A DNA stretch of 64,000 bases from an uncultured Aquimarina sp. (GTDB lineage: Bacteria; Bacteroidota; Bacteroidia; Flavobacteriales; Flavobacteriaceae), in the NCBI RefSeq assembly GCF_947492965.1, contig NZ_CANLOZ010000014.1, forward strand, positions 19,975 through 83,974. Direction: 5' to 3'. Shown piece by piece: positions 20,101 through 28,794 of the stretch. How positions within the stretch are numbered: position 1 is the first letter of the stretch; each line of letters opens with the position of its first letter. The position numbers and the translations under genes were made by a program. The notes under the pieces were generated by a model that searched no databases, was not told where the DNA came from, and saw only the letters and a list, made by a program, of their open reading frames with translations.

Positions 20101-20185
20101 CTTTGCCTTTTAGAACTATATCTTGAGCTTGAATTCCAAAAGAAAATAGAATACTAAGCCCAGTAATTATAAATTTTTTATTCAT
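17117..20185 (-). CDS. Large exported BNR/sortilin-type beta-propeller protein
   Basis: 1022-aa protein with a signal peptide (MNKKFIITGLSILFSFGIQAQ). From about residue 40 to 720 it consists of about ten BNR/Asp-box units, for example KTTDGGKTWNKI, KSTDAGKTWNKI, TQDGGKTWTNT and TIDGGKNWSRF, which build a VPS10/sortilin-like propeller. The rest is a beta-sandwich-like segment (about 760-870) and a helical C-terminal region (about 880-1000). The family is often called a glycosyl hydrolase, but Asp-boxes are structural and I see no sialidase active-site arginine triad. It is probably a periplasmic or surface protein that binds or processes protein or glycan ligands. It lies downstream of a LolA-like gene but is separated from it by a terminator. 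Confidence 0.83.
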   Translation of the reverse strand: MNKKFIITGLSILFSFGIQAQDIVLKGKELFGKLEARHIGPALMSGRIIDLENHPTNDRIIYAGTAGGGVWKSSNGGASFAPMFDDYAQSIGVVSIDPNDPDNTVWVGTGEIWTRNSVSIGDGIYKTTDGGANWKKMGLENSERISSIQINPKNSNEIYVGVIGALWGDSEDRGVYKTTDGGKTWNKILYVNERTGANEVIMDPKDPNTLYASMWEFRRTAWNFNSGGPNSALYKSTDAGKTWNKIHNGFPKGDLGRFAIAVAPSNPKIVYAVVESKEDKGLYRSDDAGASWKLLNGDFGLVVRPFYFARIVVDPKNPDIVVKGGLSGSISRDGGKTFKNLGNMHSDIHDITFDINNSDRMYVGTDGGVYRSWDGGATLDIVDNLPLSQFYQISVDNEEPYNIYGGLQDNGSWYGPSSSPGGIEARDWKRVGVGDGFRVLRHPTKKIIYSEMQGAQNVWRYDIDKNSTKNVKPLEVKGKADLRFNWNAPIAISDHQPDRLYIGSQFLHISEDMGDNWKIISPDLTTNDPTKQDKESGGISTDKSGAETHTTIFTIAESPLDEKIIWVGTDDGNVQVTQDGGKTWTNTTPNLQGVPKNTWVYHIEASSHAKGTAYAVFDGHAQNDMKPYVYKTSDFGKTWKSLVTDDIIGFARNIQEDYENEDLLYLGTEFGLFITIDGGKNWSRFTNNMPATAVHFIDLQKKTNDLVLGTHGRGVIIIDDISPLRQINQEVLKKDVHFFTTKPGIIKEEGGFGGGSTELQFVGSNPSSAGQIIYYLKKRHTFGKMTLSIQDNQGNEIVSLVPGKSKGINIVNWNYRTKAPKVAAGKSYTAGGFTAPRASAGTYKIVLKKGKNSYESSITVKNDPNSEVSDTDRAAQAKTTKELYNDMEELAYLVYQINQTINKAEKVKKDDPKSTKVSDALIKELTTLKESLVVTTGDNYVAEAEPQLREKLALLYSEVANLYEKPSSSQIENKGVLEKKLNDAKATYQKIESKQLAKFNKYLEKNSIKPVEMKTKKEFISK

Positions 20186-20212
20186 AATTTTCTTGATTGA
20201 TTTGTGTTTAAA

Positions 20213-20241
20213 TGAAAAAAATCCCCAAACAAATGGGGATT
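20213..20241 (-). terminator. Terminator of the LolA-like gene
   Basis: AATCCCC-(8 nt)-GGGGATT stem at 20220-20241 preceded by an A-run on the plus strand, which gives a U-run on the minus-strand transcript. Confidence 0.8.
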
Positions 20242-20259
20242 GTATTCTTTTTGTATGAA

Positions 20260-20997
20260 TTACTTTTTCTCAGGAAAAGCAAATTTAGCAGTATCAATTT
20301 CAGGATTTAACTTGATCTCCTTGAAACTCATTGTAGTAAAGTCACTTCCAACAGTGAACGGAAAGTACATTCCGTTTACTTCCTGGTAGTCACTAATAGA
20401 TGTTTTAACTGTTTGACCTTTCATAGGACCCGCATTAACCTGTGTTTCCATGATAATAGGAACAAAATTTTCAGTATCAAAATAATAGTGAACAATATTT
20501 GGAGTAGATTGTCCATCTACAACGATTGGATCTTTAGTCATCTTGATTTTAAAAGTTTCTGTACCATCAATAGTCTCTTTTCCAACTAATTCAACGGTAT
20601 ATCCTTTTTCTTTATAGTTTACAAATGGATCGGGAAAATCTTTTGTTTGTTTTTTCATATTCTCCGTTGCTTCATTATCACTTTTTTCAGCTTCCATCGT
20701 CATTTGATTTCTTTGCCACGAAGTAGTTCCGTCAAAAGCAGACCATATCATACGATTACCTTGTAATTCAATGGTTACCAATTGTTTTCCATCTTTTGTA
20801 GAAACTTGCTCAAATGGGATTTCCATACCTTGCATTTTCATAACGCCAACCATTTCCACTCCTTCTAATTTTTCCCAATTTTCTTTTCCACCCGTATTTT
20901 CAAGATAATTTGAAACAATTTCCTCAGCAGTTTGCGCATTTGCTGGAGCAATAATTGCAATAATTAAAGCTACGATTAGTGATTTTAAAGTATTCAT
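20260..20997 (-). CDS. Exported LolA-like (outer-membrane lipoprotein-sorting type) protein
   Basis: 245-aa protein with a signal peptide ending near APANAQ. The mature part begins TAEEIVSNYLENTGGKENWEKLEGVEMVG, the usual start of LolA/LolB-fold proteins in Bacteroidota. Its alternation of strands (GYTVELVGKETIDGTETFKIKM, HYYFDTENFVPIIMET, SDYQEVNGMYFP) fits an open beta-barrel that holds a lipid or lipoprotein. There is no lipobox, so it should be soluble in the periplasm. It is a monocistronic unit with its own terminator; the upstream divergent gene is a DUF72 protein. Cargo unknown. Confidence 0.77.
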   Translation of the reverse strand: MNTLKSLIVALIIAIIAPANAQTAEEIVSNYLENTGGKENWEKLEGVEMVGVMKMQGMEIPFEQVSTKDGKQLVTIELQGNRMIWSAFDGTTSWQRNQMTMEAEKSDNEATENMKKQTKDFPDPFVNYKEKGYTVELVGKETIDGTETFKIKMTKDPIVVDGQSTPNIVHYYFDTENFVPIIMETQVNAGPMKGQTVKTSISDYQEVNGMYFPFTVGSDFTTMSFKEIKLNPEIDTAKFAFPEKK

Positions 20998-21087
20998 TGT
21001 TAAATTTTTATTATTGTTACTGTAAAGTTAGACATTCGAAACCTATTTTTGTTACACTTATTTACAAGATATTTTAAAAAAATAATT

Positions 21088-21978
21088 ATGAAGTTTGGTA
21101 AAGTAGAGCATCCTGAGCAAATCAATTTTATGTTACCCAAAGATCACAAGGATACCAAAACAGTTTTGGAAAAAGGAATATCCAAAGAAATTTCTATTTA
21201 TGTGGGATGTGCCAAATGGAATAAACAAGATTTAAAAGGCTTCTACCCGAGAGGAACCAAAGATGAATTACAGTATTATTCTAGACAATTTAATTCCATT
21301 GAGTTGAATGCTACTTTCTATAGAATTTTTCCTGAAGATCAGTTTAAAAAATGGTATGATAAAACACCGGAGAATTTTAAATTCTTTCCTAAATTAGTTC
21401 AAAATATATCTCATCTTAAAAGGCTAAACGATGATGTACAACCTTATGTAGATCAATATTTGGCGAGTGCAATTCATTTAAAAGAAAAGTTAGGAACTAT
21501 TTTTCTACAAATGCATAGTAATTTTGCACCTAAATATTTCGATAGAGTAGTGAGTTTTGTAGAGCGATGGCCGAAAGAATTACGTTTGGCTATCGAATTT
21601 AGGCATACCGATTGGTTTAATGATGATTCGGTAGTAAATGAATTATATCAACTTTTAGAAGATAATAACATAGCAAACATCATTACCGATTCTGCAGGTA
21701 GAAGAGATTTACTACATATGAGACTTACAAATAAAGAGGCTTTCATTCGCTATGTAGGAGCTAATCATGAGACAGACTACGGAAGATTAGATGTTTGGGT
21801 AGAAAGACTAAAATCCTGGAAGGAACAAGGTATAGAAGATATTCATTTTTTTGTGCATCAAAATGTGGAAAAAGAATCTCCATTACTCTCTAAGTACTTT
21901 ATTGAACTTTTAAATAAAGAATTGGGAAGCCAACTGACCTTGCCGAATCACTCCTCTGAGGGAGCTACTTTATTCTAG
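21088..21978 (+). CDS. DUF72 family protein
   Basis: Predicted 296-aa TIM-barrel-like protein of the DUF72 (YecE) family. Diagnostic segments are the N-terminal YVGCAKWNKQDLKGFYPRG, YYSRQFNSIELNATFYRI, the FKFFPKLVQNISHLKRL strand and RLAIEFRHTDWF. The biochemical role of the family is not established. I use the ATG at 21088 (MKFGKVEHPEQ); the frame extends back to a TTG at 21049, but that adds an atypical hydrophobic tail overlapping the promoter region of the divergent LolA-like gene. It is a single gene. Confidence 0.82.
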   Translation: MKFGKVEHPEQINFMLPKDHKDTKTVLEKGISKEISIYVGCAKWNKQDLKGFYPRGTKDELQYYSRQFNSIELNATFYRIFPEDQFKKWYDKTPENFKFFPKLVQNISHLKRLNDDVQPYVDQYLASAIHLKEKLGTIFLQMHSNFAPKYFDRVVSFVERWPKELRLAIEFRHTDWFNDDSVVNELYQLLEDNNIANIITDSAGRRDLLHMRLTNKEAFIRYVGANHETDYGRLDVWVERLKSWKEQGIEDIHFFVHQNVEKESPLLSKYFIELLNKELGSQLTLPNHSSEGATLF

Positions 21979-22181
21979 TTCTTATTAAAATTACGGTTTT
22001 CACTTTCTTGTGTTGATAAAAAGTTGTAGAAAATAGTGTTAAAGTTTTAAGAATTTTTGCACTTAATCTTGTTTTTGTGTATTTTGCCGATGTTTTTAAG
22101 GATTGTTGTTAAGATTTTCCGACAAAATACTAAGGTAATGCTTTAATTTGAACTTGTATTAACGAACCAAAATCTCCCCCT

Positions 22182-22577
22182 ATGACTAAACTATTACGCT
22201 TCACTTTATTATTTGTTTTTGTATTTACAACTAATCATATCTTTTCTCAAGAAGATCTTTTAAAAGAAAGAAATAGTACTTTTACAACTCATTCGACTGA
22301 TTTAAATGAATTCGTTTTAGTGCCATTTACTAATTTTTCACAGAAAGAAGTTTTTTCCTACAAAGAGTGTGGTGGAGTACACAGTCATGGACACCATGAA
22401 CATCATGAAGGTGATTTACATTTAAATAGTTTCACATTAATAGATATTATTTCTTCAGATGAAGGAGCGGACTTTAACTGTTCTGGTGGTTTCTGTATGG
22501 ACGAGTCACATTTCCATAAAAGAGGACTTACGCTTAAGAAACAATTATTCGATTACTTTATGAGTATTTCTTGTTAG
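22182..22577 (+). CDS. Small exported His-rich protein
   Basis: 131-aa protein with a signal peptide (LLRFTLLFVFVFTTNHIFSQ). The notable feature is a histidine cluster at residues 67-80 (HSHGHHEHHEGDLH), followed by a Cys/His-containing segment (FNCSGGFCMDESHFHKR) and a terminal cysteine. Together these suggest periplasmic metal binding, zinc, nickel or copper, but that is inference from composition. No homologous family recognised. The 203 bases upstream contain no other ORF; the helicase gene begins 82 bases downstream. Confidence 0.65.
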   Translation: MTKLLRFTLLFVFVFTTNHIFSQEDLLKERNSTFTTHSTDLNEFVLVPFTNFSQKEVFSYKECGGVHSHGHHEHHEGDLHLNSFTLIDIISSDEGADFNCSGGFCMDESHFHKRGLTLKKQLFDYFMSISC

Positions 22578-22659
22578 TATACTTTTCTTACTAAAAGGTA
22601 TTTTCTCAATTTTATTGGGCAATGAATATATTCATCTATTTTTGTAGTCAAAAAGTAGC

Positions 22660-23769
22660 ATGAAGTTTTCCGAGTTAGGTGTTCCTAAAAATTTGAATAA
22701 AGGTCTAAAAGAGATGGGAATTATTATTCCCACTAAAATTCAGGAACAAGCGATACCTGTATTGATTAACGAAGATGTTGATTTTATCGGTAAGGCTCAA
22801 ACAGGAACTGGAAAAACAGCGGCCTTTGGTATCCCATTATTGGCAGCAATTAATCCTAACAAAAAAGAAGTTCAAGCTCTTATTCTAGCTCCTACCAGAG
22901 AATTAGGCCAGCAAATAGCTAAGCAGTTATTTAAATTCACTAAGTATACAGAAAAAATCTATACCGAATCTGTGTATGGGGGAGAACGTATAGAAATACA
23001 GATATCCAGATTAAAAAGACCCACTCATATTATTGTAGCTACTCCTGGTAGATTAATAGATCTTATGGAGCGTAAAGCGGTTGATATTTCTAAAATTAAG
23101 ACAGTCATTTTAGACGAGGCAGACGAAATGCTTAGTATGGGCTTTAAAAAAGATCTTACAACAATTCTAAGTAAAACCAAAGGACGAAGAAATGTTTGGC
23201 TTTTTTCTGCAACTATGCCCGCCGCACTTAACGAAATTATCAATTCGTATGTAAGCAGAGATGCTATTAGAGTTTCGGTGGATAAACAGGATGCAGTAAA
23301 TAAAGGTATCGATCATCACTTTGTTGTAGGAGAAGAAATAAATAAACTGGACACTTTAACGTATTTTTTGAAGTCTCATAAAAAACAACGAGGTATTATT
23401 TTTACCAAAACAAAAGCCGCAGCACGTAAGCTATCAAAACAATTAATCGCAAAGAACTATGAAGTTGGTTTGTTAGAAGGTGACATGACACAAAAAGAGC
23501 GAGATAAGGTAATGAGAGCTTTTAAAAAAGGTACTATAGAATTATTAGTATCTACTGATGTGGCTGCAAGAGGAATTGATGTGGCAAATCTAGCTTTTGT
23601 AGTGCATTATCAATTGCCAGATCAAATAGAGTATTATACACACCGAAGTGGAAGAACTGCCAGAGCTGGTAAAACTGGCTTATCATTAGCATTAATAGTA
23701 AAACAAGAAATCAAAGCTATAAGGGAACTTGAGAAAAAACTAGGGATTAGATTTACTCAAATTCGTTAA
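22660..23769 (+). CDS. DEAD-box ATP-dependent RNA helicase
   Basis: 369-aa protein reduced to the two RecA-like domains of a DEAD-box helicase that remodels RNA duplexes. It has the Q motif (FSELGVPKNLNKGLKEMG, PTKIQEQAIP), Walker A AQTGTGKT at 46-53, PTRELGQQ, TPGRL, DEADEML, SAT, and HRSGRTARAG at the C-terminal end. Unlike RhlE or DeaD it has no basic or RNA-binding C-terminal extension, so specificity must come from partners. It lies 222 bases before tssH; that gap contains a good promoter, so the helicase is not evidently part of the T6SS unit. Confidence 0.92.
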   Translation: MKFSELGVPKNLNKGLKEMGIIIPTKIQEQAIPVLINEDVDFIGKAQTGTGKTAAFGIPLLAAINPNKKEVQALILAPTRELGQQIAKQLFKFTKYTEKIYTESVYGGERIEIQISRLKRPTHIIVATPGRLIDLMERKAVDISKIKTVILDEADEMLSMGFKKDLTTILSKTKGRRNVWLFSATMPAALNEIINSYVSRDAIRVSVDKQDAVNKGIDHHFVVGEEINKLDTLTYFLKSHKKQRGIIFTKTKAAARKLSKQLIAKNYEVGLLEGDMTQKERDKVMRAFKKGTIELLVSTDVAARGIDVANLAFVVHYQLPDQIEYYTHRSGRTARAGKTGLSLALIVKQEIKAIRELEKKLGIRFTQIR

Positions 23770-23855
23770 ATTATCTTATAAAATACCTGAAAACAGGGGG
23801 CAATACTTACCCAAAAACGAGGTAAATATTTCTTATTCTATGTATTACTTTTGAC

Positions 23856-23883
23856 TTGTATTGTAAATAATCGGTTAATTTTG
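23856..23883 (+). promoter_or_regulatory. Promoter of the tssH-tssB-tssC unit
   Basis: TTG at 23856-23858, a 17-base spacer and TAATTTTG at 23876-23883 match the Bacteroidota -33/-7 consensus TTG-N17-23-TAnnTTTG. The predicted leader to tssH is about 100 bases. Confidence 0.6.
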
Positions 23884-23991
23884 AACAAAATATTAACTGG
23901 TATTACGTAAATACGGTAATTTAGAGCCAGCAATGAGATAATTTTTTGCTAATTATTAGGTTATTTATTTACTTTACGAAAAACCAACTTC

Positions 23992-26469
23992 ATGCAAATA
24001 TTAGACTACAAATTGTCATCAAAAGTTGATAACGCAATTCACATAGCGCAATCGATCGCTAAAGAATATCATAATGATGAATATAATGCTGCTCATTTAT
24101 TAAAAGCACTTTTACATAAAGATGTAGGTTTAAAAGATTTTTTTAATCAAATCGATGGTGATATTTATTATTATGAAGAATGGTCAGAGGTCAGGATAGA
24201 AGCACTTCCAAGAGTAGTAAATGTGCCCGATACAATACAGGGCGATAAATCGATAGAAGCAGTTTTTAATGAAGCGGATACATTAAAGCTTAAGTTAGGA
24301 ACTGATGAGATAACTCCACATGCAGTTTTGATCGCTTTATGTACTCCAGGAGTAGGGTTCTCATATGAGCAATTAAAAACGTTACCATTGAAAGCAGATG
24401 AAGTATTGATCGCTGCAAGTCAAGGTAAATCTACTTCAGGAAATAAGGTTGTTAAAAATGGATTAGAAAGTTCTGGTGGGAAAAAAGTTGACGCTGGAAT
24501 ATTAGATGAATATTGTATTGATAAAACTTTTGCTGCTAAAAATAAACAATTAGACGATGTGTTTGGTCGAGATGCAGAAGTGAAAATGATTACTGAAATC
24601 CTTGGAAGACATTCAAAACCTAATGTATTAATTACGGGGGAACCAGGAGTTGGTAAGACCGTTCTTTTAGATGGTTTTTCGGAAGCTGTTATTAATGGTA
24701 ATGTTCCAGAAGGATTAAAAGAGGCTCAGATATACGAATTGGATTTTATAAATCTAGTTTCTGGTGCTAGTTATAAAAGTGAAGTAGAAGATCGATTTAA
24801 AAAGATTTTAGCAGCACTGAAGGAGTTTGATAAGCCAGTTTTGTTAATTGATGAACTCAATAATTTAACAGATAAAAATAGCGGTAATCAAGGTTTAGTA
24901 AATATCTTAAAGTCTGAATTGGCTAAAGGAGAAGTTACCTTTATTGCTACAGCAACGAATGATGCTTTTAGAAAGCATATAGAAACGGATGAAGGGCTCG
25001 CCAGAAGATTTGAAATTGTGGCGTTAGATGAACCTTCAGAGCAAGATGCATTAACTATGATTTCTAATACTATTGATAAATATAAAAAGCATCATGGATT
25101 AGATATTATTGACGAGACTATTGCAGAAGCTATTAGACTTTCTAAAAGATTTAATAAAGATAGAAGTTTACCTGATGCTGCAATAGATCTTATTGATAGG
25201 ACTATGTCTGCCTCAAGATATATGATAGAGACTACAGCAAATAATGTAGAATCTTTATTAAAGGAAGTTAAGGAGATAGGAGAGAACAAGACAGAAGAAT
25301 CCGATAAGGTAAATTCTATAAGTTGGATGTATAATAATCTCAAAAGTAAGTTCAGTTACCTTTTGTTTACCGAATTAGGAGAGGAAGAGATGATACTAGG
25401 CGAAGAAACTTTTGAGAATTATAAGGCGAAAGTAGTTTCTATTTTGGATCGCTTTTTTAATAAAGCTTCCGAAGAAAAAACCTTTATAGATAAGAATGAT
25501 GTTTCTGCTACTATTGCTAATAAAACAGGTATTCCAGTAGGGAAACTTCAGGCAGATGAAAAGGAACGTTTATTGAATATGGAAGATCACCTGAAGAAAA
25601 GGGTGATTGGACAAGATCATGCTATTAAAACAATTTCTGAAGCGGTACTGGAGTCAAGATCAGGTTTAAGCAAACCAGGACTTCCTATAGGCTCTTTCTT
25701 TTTTACAGGGCCAACAGGTACAGGTAAGACGGAATTAGCCAAATCCCTAGCGGAGTTCTTATTTCAGACAGAGGATGCTATTATTAGATTCGATATGTCA
25801 GAATTTAAAGAAGAACATTCTGCAGCACTGTTATATGGAGCACCTCCAGGATATGTTGGATACGAAGAAGGAGGTTTATTAGTAAATAAGATCAGACAAA
25901 AACCATATTCGATAGTATTGTTTGATGAGATAGAAAAAGCACATCCTTCTGTATTTGATATTTTTCTTCAGATTTTGGATGAAGGTAAGTTAAATGACAG
26001 GCTAGGTAAAACTGGAGATTTTTCTAATGCTGTGATCCTTTTTACTTCTAATATAGGAAGTGAACATGTGGTTAAATCTTTCACGGATGGAGAAATTCCT
26101 GCGTCTTCTGATTTATTAGAAATAATGTCGAGACATTTTAGACCTGAATTTTTAGGAAGGTTAACCGAAATAGTTCCTTTTGCACCTATTACTAAGGAGA
26201 ATGTAGTGAAGATCTTTAATATTCAATTAAAGGATCTACACAAAGCATTGAATAAGCAAGAAGTTACTTTGGAGCTTACAGAGGCAGCTCAGGAATTTTT
26301 AGCATATAAGGGATTTACCCCCAAGTATGGAGCAAGACCATTGCGTGGGGTGATTAGAAATGACTTAAGAGGCCCTTTGTCTAAAATGTTGATTACAGGG
26401 AAGATAGGTAAGGGAAGCAACGTTAAGTTAGATATAAAAGACGAAAAAATGCAGTGGACATACGAATAA
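23992..26469 (+). CDS. tssH: T6SS sheath-recycling ATPase TssH (ClpV)
   Basis: AAA+ unfoldase that disassembles contracted TssB/C sheath after firing. The 825-aa protein has an N domain (residues 1-140), AAA1 with Walker A GEPGVGKT near 215 and an unusual Walker B region LLIDELNNL, a short middle region (about 420-500), AAA2 with GPTGTGKT near 572 and DEIEKAHPSVFD, and the D2-small domain. Its place directly upstream of tssB and tssC, and its divergence from the ClpC at 9.7-12.3 kb, identify it as the T6SS-dedicated paralogue. It is transcribed with tssB (61-base gap). In T6SSiii the TssH N domain is thought to recognise the TssC sheath. Confidence 0.88.
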   Translation: MQILDYKLSSKVDNAIHIAQSIAKEYHNDEYNAAHLLKALLHKDVGLKDFFNQIDGDIYYYEEWSEVRIEALPRVVNVPDTIQGDKSIEAVFNEADTLKLKLGTDEITPHAVLIALCTPGVGFSYEQLKTLPLKADEVLIAASQGKSTSGNKVVKNGLESSGGKKVDAGILDEYCIDKTFAAKNKQLDDVFGRDAEVKMITEILGRHSKPNVLITGEPGVGKTVLLDGFSEAVINGNVPEGLKEAQIYELDFINLVSGASYKSEVEDRFKKILAALKEFDKPVLLIDELNNLTDKNSGNQGLVNILKSELAKGEVTFIATATNDAFRKHIETDEGLARRFEIVALDEPSEQDALTMISNTIDKYKKHHGLDIIDETIAEAIRLSKRFNKDRSLPDAAIDLIDRTMSASRYMIETTANNVESLLKEVKEIGENKTEESDKVNSISWMYNNLKSKFSYLLFTELGEEEMILGEETFENYKAKVVSILDRFFNKASEEKTFIDKNDVSATIANKTGIPVGKLQADEKERLLNMEDHLKKRVIGQDHAIKTISEAVLESRSGLSKPGLPIGSFFFTGPTGTGKTELAKSLAEFLFQTEDAIIRFDMSEFKEEHSAALLYGAPPGYVGYEEGGLLVNKIRQKPYSIVLFDEIEKAHPSVFDIFLQILDEGKLNDRLGKTGDFSNAVILFTSNIGSEHVVKSFTDGEIPASSDLLEIMSRHFRPEFLGRLTEIVPFAPITKENVVKIFNIQLKDLHKALNKQEVTLELTEAAQEFLAYKGFTPKYGARPLRGVIRNDLRGPLSKMLITGKIGKGSNVKLDIKDEKMQWTYE

Positions 26470-26530
26470 AAATCGTATCCTGCGATAAAATTAGTATATT
26501 TATAATTCACAATCATTATTCAGAGAAAGT

Positions 26531-26980
26531 ATGAGCAATAACACATATGGATTAGGAGGAACAGAGGTAAAAACAGATGCCAGTGAAGCGATATTGGAAA
26601 TTGGACAGAATAAAACGCTTCTTGTTCAGAAATTAACTCAGGATCAGCCAATAAAACCACAGATAGTAAGTGGATTAACTTCTATAGATCACGTATTTGA
26701 AAATTATAAGCCCGAGGTAGAGGTAGAATTTGAAGATGCTGATGGTGTTGAAAGTAAAGAAATGCTGAAATTCAATAACTTAGGAGATTTCGGTAAAAAA
26801 GGAATAACCAATCAAAGTAAATTTCTTAATGACTTAGATACAGAAAAAGATCAGTATCTAAAGGTTGTAAAACAACTAAAATCAAATAAGATCTTAAAAA
26901 CAGCATTGGCAGATCCAGATGCAAAAGCAGCTTTAATTAGATCGATACAATCATTATTAGCAGAGTTACAACAAGATTAA
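26531..26980 (+). CDS. tssB: T6SS sheath small subunit TssB
   Basis: 149-aa protein that forms the contractile sheath together with TssC. It lies between tssH and tssC, with 21 bases to tssC. The sequence (PQIVSGLTSIDHVFENYKPEVEVEFEDADG, FNNLGDFGKKGI) matches the small-sheath pattern in which the N-terminal beta strands plus a DFGKKGI-like element contact TssC. The C-terminal helix (LKTALADPDAKAALIRSIQSLL) is typical. The protein is acidic and cytoplasmic. Length is near the 150-170 aa expected. Confidence 0.88.
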   Translation: MSNNTYGLGGTEVKTDASEAILEIGQNKTLLVQKLTQDQPIKPQIVSGLTSIDHVFENYKPEVEVEFEDADGVESKEMLKFNNLGDFGKKGITNQSKFLNDLDTEKDQYLKVVKQLKSNKILKTALADPDAKAALIRSIQSLLAELQQD

Positions 26981-27001
26981 AAAGGATAAACAAATCATTT
27001 T

Positions 27002-28354
27002 ATGGCAGCAGGAAAACAAGCTCAAGAGAGTGTTAAAATAGAAAATCCAGCAAAGGAATTAAAAATAAATGAAGAGAAATTAGCTAGATATGGTGGTTTT
27101 GATCTTTTAGAGTCATGTATAGATGACGTTCAGAATATGAACCCAGATCGTAAGGCACGTAAAAAGATTTTTCTTACTGAGTCTACAAAAAAATTAGAAA
27201 GAGCCAAATTAGAAAAAACCTTAGAAATTTGGAGAGATGTTCTTTCTTCTTCGGATGATTTATCAGAAATGGTAGAAGAATCAGAAAAGCGTTCTGAAAT
27301 TGCTGGTAAATCTTTAGAAAGAAATTTAGGAGCTGCTTTAGAGCAGACAAGAGATTTAGAACAATCGTACAGATCAGTTGCTTTATTCTTTAAGAATACA
27401 GAATCGCAGAAAGTAAAAAATATCAATATAATGAATGCTGAGCTTGAGCAGCTGAAAGATCTGGATAATACTAGATTTATTGATGCAGTTCAGGAAGAGC
27501 TAGTTCAAGGGTATGACCGTTTAGATCTTAGAGATAATTATGGTATTCTAGTGATACCAGGTTATTTAGGCTCTAATAAGGTTGTAGAGAAATGGGCTAA
27601 AATTGCTCATGAGAATAAGGTAATGATGATTACGGACTTTGAGCATCTTGATGAGCCAGATGATGTAATGGAAATGTTTGAAGCTGCGAATCTTACAGGT
27701 GGAGATAAGTACAGATCTAATGTAATGATGACCTGTAACTGGTTAGTAGGACGTGGAAAGCACGATGAGGTAGGAGAGGAAGATGATCTTTTTGTGCCAC
27801 CATCTAGTGCATTAGCAGGTCAAGTATATAGAACATTAATGTCTCAGGTGGCTGCTGGTAAGAAACATGGTGGAATTAACGAGGTAGATGGTGTTCGTTT
27901 TGACCTTAAGAAGAGTGAGATTGCACAGTTAGAAAAGCTTGGATTAGTGCCTATGGTAAATGAGTATGGAAAAGTAATGGCTTTTTCTGCTAAAACTTTA
28001 TTTAATGGAGATAATCTAGGATTACAAACATATTCTGTAGTTAGGGTGTTTGATTATGTGACCAAAGTTTTAATGGACTTCTTAAACAGAAGAGCTTTTG
28101 AAAACTTTAATGCTAGAACTCGTAAAGAACTTATGGGACAAATAGTAAAGTTTTTGGATGGTATTACTGGTCCAGACAAGTTAATTGAAGACTTTTCTAT
28201 TAAGCGTTTCGAACAAGATCCGAATCAGAAAGATAGAGTATATCTGGATATTCATATGAAACCTTATTTCCCAGCTAAGAACTTTATGATCAAAATGGAT
28301 GGTCAAAAAGGTGATGATGGAACGGAATGGGATGCTGATTATGAGCAGCAGTAA
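27002..28354 (+). CDS. tssC: T6SS sheath large subunit TssC
   Basis: 450-aa large sheath protein of the Bacteroidota form (DUF5458 type). Landmarks are the N-terminal helical segment ending in RDLEQSYRSVALFFKN, the core VQEELVQGYDRLDLRDNYGILVIPGYLG, the ANLTGGDKYRSNVMMTCNWLVGRG segment and the C-terminal handshake part (DRVYLDIHMKPYFPAKNFMIKMDG). Together with TssB it forms the spring that drives the Hcp tube out of the cell. It is the last gene of the tssHBC unit and is followed by a terminator. Confidence 0.9.
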   Translation: MAAGKQAQESVKIENPAKELKINEEKLARYGGFDLLESCIDDVQNMNPDRKARKKIFLTESTKKLERAKLEKTLEIWRDVLSSSDDLSEMVEESEKRSEIAGKSLERNLGAALEQTRDLEQSYRSVALFFKNTESQKVKNINIMNAELEQLKDLDNTRFIDAVQEELVQGYDRLDLRDNYGILVIPGYLGSNKVVEKWAKIAHENKVMMITDFEHLDEPDDVMEMFEAANLTGGDKYRSNVMMTCNWLVGRGKHDEVGEEDDLFVPPSSALAGQVYRTLMSQVAAGKKHGGINEVDGVRFDLKKSEIAQLEKLGLVPMVNEYGKVMAFSAKTLFNGDNLGLQTYSVVRVFDYVTKVLMDFLNRRAFENFNARTRKELMGQIVKFLDGITGPDKLIEDFSIKRFEQDPNQKDRVYLDIHMKPYFPAKNFMIKMDGQKGDDGTEWDADYEQQ

Positions 28355-28382
28355 ATAGAAAATACTACGAAATCATATTTCT

Positions 28383-28418
28383 TAAAAAGCGAATATTATT
28401 ATTAATGTTCGCTTTTTT
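28383..28418. terminator. Terminator after tssC
   Basis: AAAAAAGCGAA and TTCGCTTTTTT arms around a 14-base AT-rich loop. It overlaps the last codons of the convergent receiver gene and can work in both directions. Confidence 0.75.
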
Positions 28419-28794
28419 TATTATTCATTCTTGACTGTACTTTGGCAATAGCCGATAATAACTTTTCGAAGTTTACAGGTTTCGAAAAATATTTGTCAAA
28501 TCCAAGCTTTAAGAATTTTTGGGCATCACCAGGCATAGCATACGCAGTAACAGCATATATTGGTGTGTTTTTAAGTAACTCTAGTTTTTTGAATCGTTTT
28601 AATAACTCACACCCATCCATTTGATTGAGTCCTAAATTTATATCTACCAGGATTAAATCTAGCGAGGATTTCTTAACAATTTCTAGGGCAGATGGCCCAT
28701 TTTCGGCTATAACCACATTAGATGCATTTTTGGTAAGCATCTTATTCATAACCATTGCGTTAATTTTATTATCCTCTACGTAAAGTATATTCAT
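28402..28794 (-). CDS. Receiver-only response regulator
   Basis: 130-aa CheY-like domain with acidic pocket E7/D8, phospho-acceptor Asp51 (ILVDINLG), the conserved T/S position (VTAYA) and the KP lysine near residue 106 (YFSKPVNF). No DNA-binding or enzymatic output domain follows, so it must act by protein contact or as a phosphorelay intermediate. The start overlaps the end of the histidine kinase gene by four bases, so the pair is translationally coupled. It lies between the sheath genes and the effector island of the T6SS locus, which makes control of T6SS a tempting but unproven role. Confidence 0.86.
   Translation of the reverse strand: MNILYVEDNKINAMVMNKMLTKNASNVVIAENGPSALEIVKKSSLDLILVDINLGLNQMDGCELLKRFKKLELLKNTPIYAVTAYAMPGDAQKFLKLGFDKYFSKPVNFEKLLSAIAKVQSRMNNKKSEH

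Noticed and set aside
17117..20185. The BNR protein as a sialidase or glycoside hydrolase
   Set aside because: Asp-box repeats are structural and I see no arginine triad or catalytic Tyr/Glu arrangement, so only a propeller/VPS10-like label is justified.
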